Assembly: GCA_938004015.1 (NCBI GenBank)
Contig: CALKWU010000227.1
Coordinates: 1 to 8,280, forward strand
Origin: an uncultured Oceanobacillus sp.
GTDB taxonomy: Bacteria; Bacillota; Bacilli; Bacillales; Amphibacillaceae
Direction of reading: 5' to 3'
DNA: 8,280 bases
In this document: positions 6,537 through 8,280 of the stretch, piece by piece
How positions within the stretch are numbered: position 1 is the stretch's first letter
Layout: the number at the start of each line of letters is the position of its first letter
The notes under the pieces: generated by a model
What the model was told of the DNA's origin: nothing
Databases searched by the model: none
The model's input: only the letters and a program-made list of their open reading frames with translations
Made by a program: the position numbers and the translations under genes

Positions 6537-6558
6537 TTAAAAGCAGGATCTTGTTCCA

Positions 6559-7422
6559 TTACAATGCCAAAGCCAAACTCCCTTTAAGTCCAGCCTCCGA
6601 ACCTAACCCAGGGAGCACCACATAATCTTCCACATGGTGTAGGACTTCCGCTTTTTTAATATAGCCATTCAACAACTCCGTAGAATGGCTTCTTATCCTA
6701 TCGATCAAGCCCGGATGTTCCATGACGCCGCCACCAAAGATGATTTTTTCAGGAGAATAAGCGAGAAGTGCGTTCACCGCTGCTTGTGCCAAGTAAAAAG
6801 CTTCCAAGTCCCACGCTTTTTCTTCCTGGATTTCAACGCCAGGTTTTCCCCAGCGTTCCCGCATTGCCGTTCCAGATGCGAGACCTTCCAAGCAATCGTC
6901 GTGATACGGACAACTTCCCCGGAATTCATCATCCGGATGGCGCTTGATGAACATATGGCCCGCTTCCGGATGCAAGAGGCCATGAACGAGCCTTCCTTCC
7001 ATGACGATGCCGGCTCCGATTCCAGTTCCAACAGTAAAATAAACACAAGAGTCGACGTCTTTAGCCGCTCCCCACTTCCATTCCCCGAAAGCAGCCGCAT
7101 TGACATCTGTATCAAAAGCAATAGGGAAAGACTTGCCGAAATGTTCTTGAATCGCTTGCCGGAGCGAATAATACTTCCAAGCTGTTTTCGGTGTTTCCAA
7201 TAGAGACCCGTAATTTTCCTGCGTCGGATCCACTTCAATGGGACCGAACGAGCCGACACCCATCCGGTCGATTTCCTTACCGTCGAAAAAAGCGATCACG
7301 TCTTGCATCGTTTCTTCCGGGTTCCGTGTCGGAATCGTCACTTTTTCAAAAATTTCTCCCCGTTCATTGCCGATACCACAAACAAATTTTGTACCTCCCG
7401 CCTCAATGGCACCAATCCGCAT
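6559..7422 (-). CDS. ROK-family fructokinase, zinc type (ScrK/GmuE-like)
   Basis: This is a cytoplasmic sugar kinase that phosphorylates fructose (often also mannose or glucose) with ATP to the 6-phosphate; 287 residues. The start MRIGAIEAGGTKFVC carries the ATP phosphate-binding motif (EAGGTKF, 7-13). GVGSFGP is at 55-61. The catalytic Asp106 lies in DTDVNAAAFGEW, and the second phosphate motif is FTVGTGIGAG (129-138). The zinc motif of ROK kinases is complete: His156 (EAGHMFI), Cys171, His174 and Cys177 (CPYHDDC). The sequence pattern, including HPDD and CPYHxDCLEGLASG, closely matches my recollection of B. subtilis GmuE (YdhR), a fructokinase. I chose the ATG at 7422 because AGGAGG lies 8 nt upstream; a start at 7458 would add 12 poorly fitting residues and overlap manA. 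It lies 19 nt after manA, clearly the same transcript. I see no terminator after its stop. Exact sugar preference is inference. Confidence 0.93.
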   Translation of the reverse strand: MRIGAIEAGGTKFVCGIGNERGEIFEKVTIPTRNPEETMQDVIAFFDGKEIDRMGVGSFGPIEVDPTQENYGSLLETPKTAWKYYSLRQAIQEHFGKSFPIAFDTDVNAAAFGEWKWGAAKDVDSCVYFTVGTGIGAGIVMEGRLVHGLLHPEAGHMFIKRHPDDEFRGSCPYHDDCLEGLASGTAMRERWGKPGVEIQEEKAWDLEAFYLAQAAVNALLAYSPEKIIFGGGVMEHPGLIDRIRSHSTELLNGYIKKAEVLHHVEDYVVLPGLGSEAGLKGSLALAL

Positions 7423-7430
7423 GACATTTT

Positions 7431-7436
7431 CCTCCT
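7431..7436 (-). promoter_or_regulatory. Ribosome binding site fixing the fructokinase start
   Basis: A perfect minus-strand AGGAGG ends 8 nt before the ATG at 7422, inside the 19-nt gap after the manA stop codon. It supports the shorter start over the in-frame one at 7458. Confidence 0.85.
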
Positions 7437-7441
7437 TATCT

Positions 7442-8280
7442 TTATGGATGGGATACAATCAATTCGACATTTCCCGACATACGATAACTTTCCAACGTAT
7501 GGGGTAAAATAAAATGGCTCCCTTTTTCGATAGCGAATGTTTTGTCACCGACAGCAATCTCGCCACTTCCTTCAATGACGCTTACTTGTAAAAAATCTTG
7601 GTCCAATTCACGCTCTACTATACCAGCGATATCCCAATGATAAACAGTGAAATACTTTTCCTCGATCAATGTTTGAATCGTCAAATCACCGATTGTTTCC
7701 ACGAGATGTTCGAAAACTTGCTCACGATGGGGAACGGTAGTCACTTCGATGGACTTTTCGAGATGCAGTTCCCGCTTGTTCCCTGCTGCATCTTTGCGGT
7801 CATAATCATAGACACGATACGTAATATCGGAACTTTGCTGGGTTTCCAAAATGACGATCCCTTTTCCAATCGCATGGATCGTACCGCTCGGAACATAAAT
7901 GAAATCTCCGGCTTGTACGTTTTTATAGTTGAGAAGCCGCTCCCACTCTCCCTGCTTCATCATGCTTTCAAATTCCTCGCGGGTTTCCGCATGATGGCCG
8001 AAGACGATTTTCGCTTCCGGTTCCGCCTGCAACACATACCAGCACTCGGTTTTACCATATGGCTCTCCTTCGATTTCTTCGGCAAATGCATCATCCGGAT
8101 GCACTTGAACGGACAAATCATCATTCGCATCCAAAATTTTGACGAGCAATGGATATGCTTCTTGATCATCCGGCTGTTTATTGAATAATTCACCATGTTC
8201 TTCCCAGGCCTCTTTCAATGTTTTTCCGGCTAATGGACCATTTTCAATCACACTTGCCCCATTCGGATGAGCAGAAATCA
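7442..8280 (-). CDS. manA: Mannose-6-phosphate isomerase, class I (N-terminus outside window)
   Basis: This zinc enzyme interconverts mannose-6-phosphate and fructose-6-phosphate in the cytoplasm. The frame stays open to the right edge; the last visible codons read ISAHPNGAS, which belongs to the conserved ECW-ISAHPNG region, so the gene is 5'-partial. About 278 residues are visible, and compared with Bacillus ManA (about 315) roughly 35-45 residues are missing. The family's zinc ligands are all present: Gln and His in SVQVHPDD (codons at 8107-8105 and 8101-8099), Glu in KTECWYVL (8047-8045) and His in PSGTIHAIG (7876-7874). The active-site Arg is in DITYRVYDYDR (7816-7814). The C-terminal half is the second cupin-like part (FLQVSVIEGSGEIAVG, KGSHFILPH). 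The fructokinase follows by 19 nt; the two together would bring mannose and fructose to fructose-6-phosphate. Promoter and any sugar transporter lie outside the window. A GTG at 8251 could be taken for a start, but homology continues upstream of it. Confidence 0.95.
   Translation of the reverse strand, partial: ISAHPNGASVIENGPLAGKTLKEAWEEHGELFNKQPDDQEAYPLLVKILDANDDLSVQVHPDDAFAEEIEGEPYGKTECWYVLQAEPEAKIVFGHHAETREEFESMMKQGEWERLLNYKNVQAGDFIYVPSGTIHAIGKGIVILETQQSSDITYRVYDYDRKDAAGNKRELHLEKSIEVTTVPHREQVFEHLVETIGDLTIQTLIEEKYFTVYHWDIAGIVERELDQDFLQVSVIEGSGEIAVGDKTFAIEKGSHFILPHTLESYRMSGNVELIVSHP

Noticed and set aside
7423..7458. A 12-codon upstream extension of the fructokinase
   Set aside because: It overlaps manA, has no good ribosome binding site, and a perfect AGGAGG sits before the ATG at 7422.
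8249..8251. GTG as the start of manA
   Set aside because: The frame stays open to the window edge and the upstream codons encode the conserved ISAHPNG segment, so the gene is cut by the edge rather than starting here.
1..8280. CRISPR array, insertion sequence, tRNA, riboswitch, defence or biosynthetic cluster
   Set aside because: No spaced direct repeats, transposase, cloverleaf or known leader structure was seen by eye; the genes are ordinary transport and metabolism.

Overview
The window looks like a chromosomal segment of a low-to-moderate GC Bacillota, most likely Bacillaceae or a close relative. The signs are strong GGAGG-type ribosome binding sites, AT-rich spacers with sigma-A-type promoters, a lipoprotein binding protein, a Bacillus-type zinc ROK fructokinase, and a CodY-like operator. 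All seven genes lie on the minus strand, so transcription runs from high to low coordinates. Two genes are cut by the window edges.

Reading in the direction of transcription: (1) 8280-6559 holds the sugar-phosphate pair, manA (mannose-6-phosphate isomerase, N-terminus outside the window) followed 19 nt later by a ROK-family fructokinase. Together they would feed mannose and fructose into fructose-6-phosphate. (2) 6558-6417 is a spacer with a good extended -10 promoter and several small inverted repeats. It leads into 6416-5658, a stand-alone classical SDR oxidoreductase that ends at a perfect 17-bp hairpin terminator (5580-5620). (3) 5579-5385 is an AT-rich spacer carrying the promoter of the next operon, with a CodY-box-like palindrome lying across it. 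(4) 5384-1 is a five-gene peptide/nickel-class ABC importer in the order ATPase, ATPase, binding lipoprotein, permease, permease. This is the D-F-A-B-C order of the Bacillus subtilis app oligopeptide operon. The two ATPase genes overlap by 20 nt. A Rho-independent terminator/attenuator sits between the binding protein and the first permease, which would let the binding protein be made in excess. The last permease runs off the left edge.

The parts work together as ordinary nutrient acquisition: a CodY-type (GTP/branched-chain amino acid responsive) peptide importer beside sugar-phosphate entry enzymes and a dehydrogenase of unknown substrate. I found no CRISPR array, mobile element, tRNA/rRNA, toxin-antitoxin, phage-defence or biosynthetic system, and nothing that I would call a new biological system. 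The most useful observations are regulatory: the CodY-like box, the intra-operon terminator and the inverted repeats upstream of the SDR gene. No intergenic stretch exceeds 300 bases.
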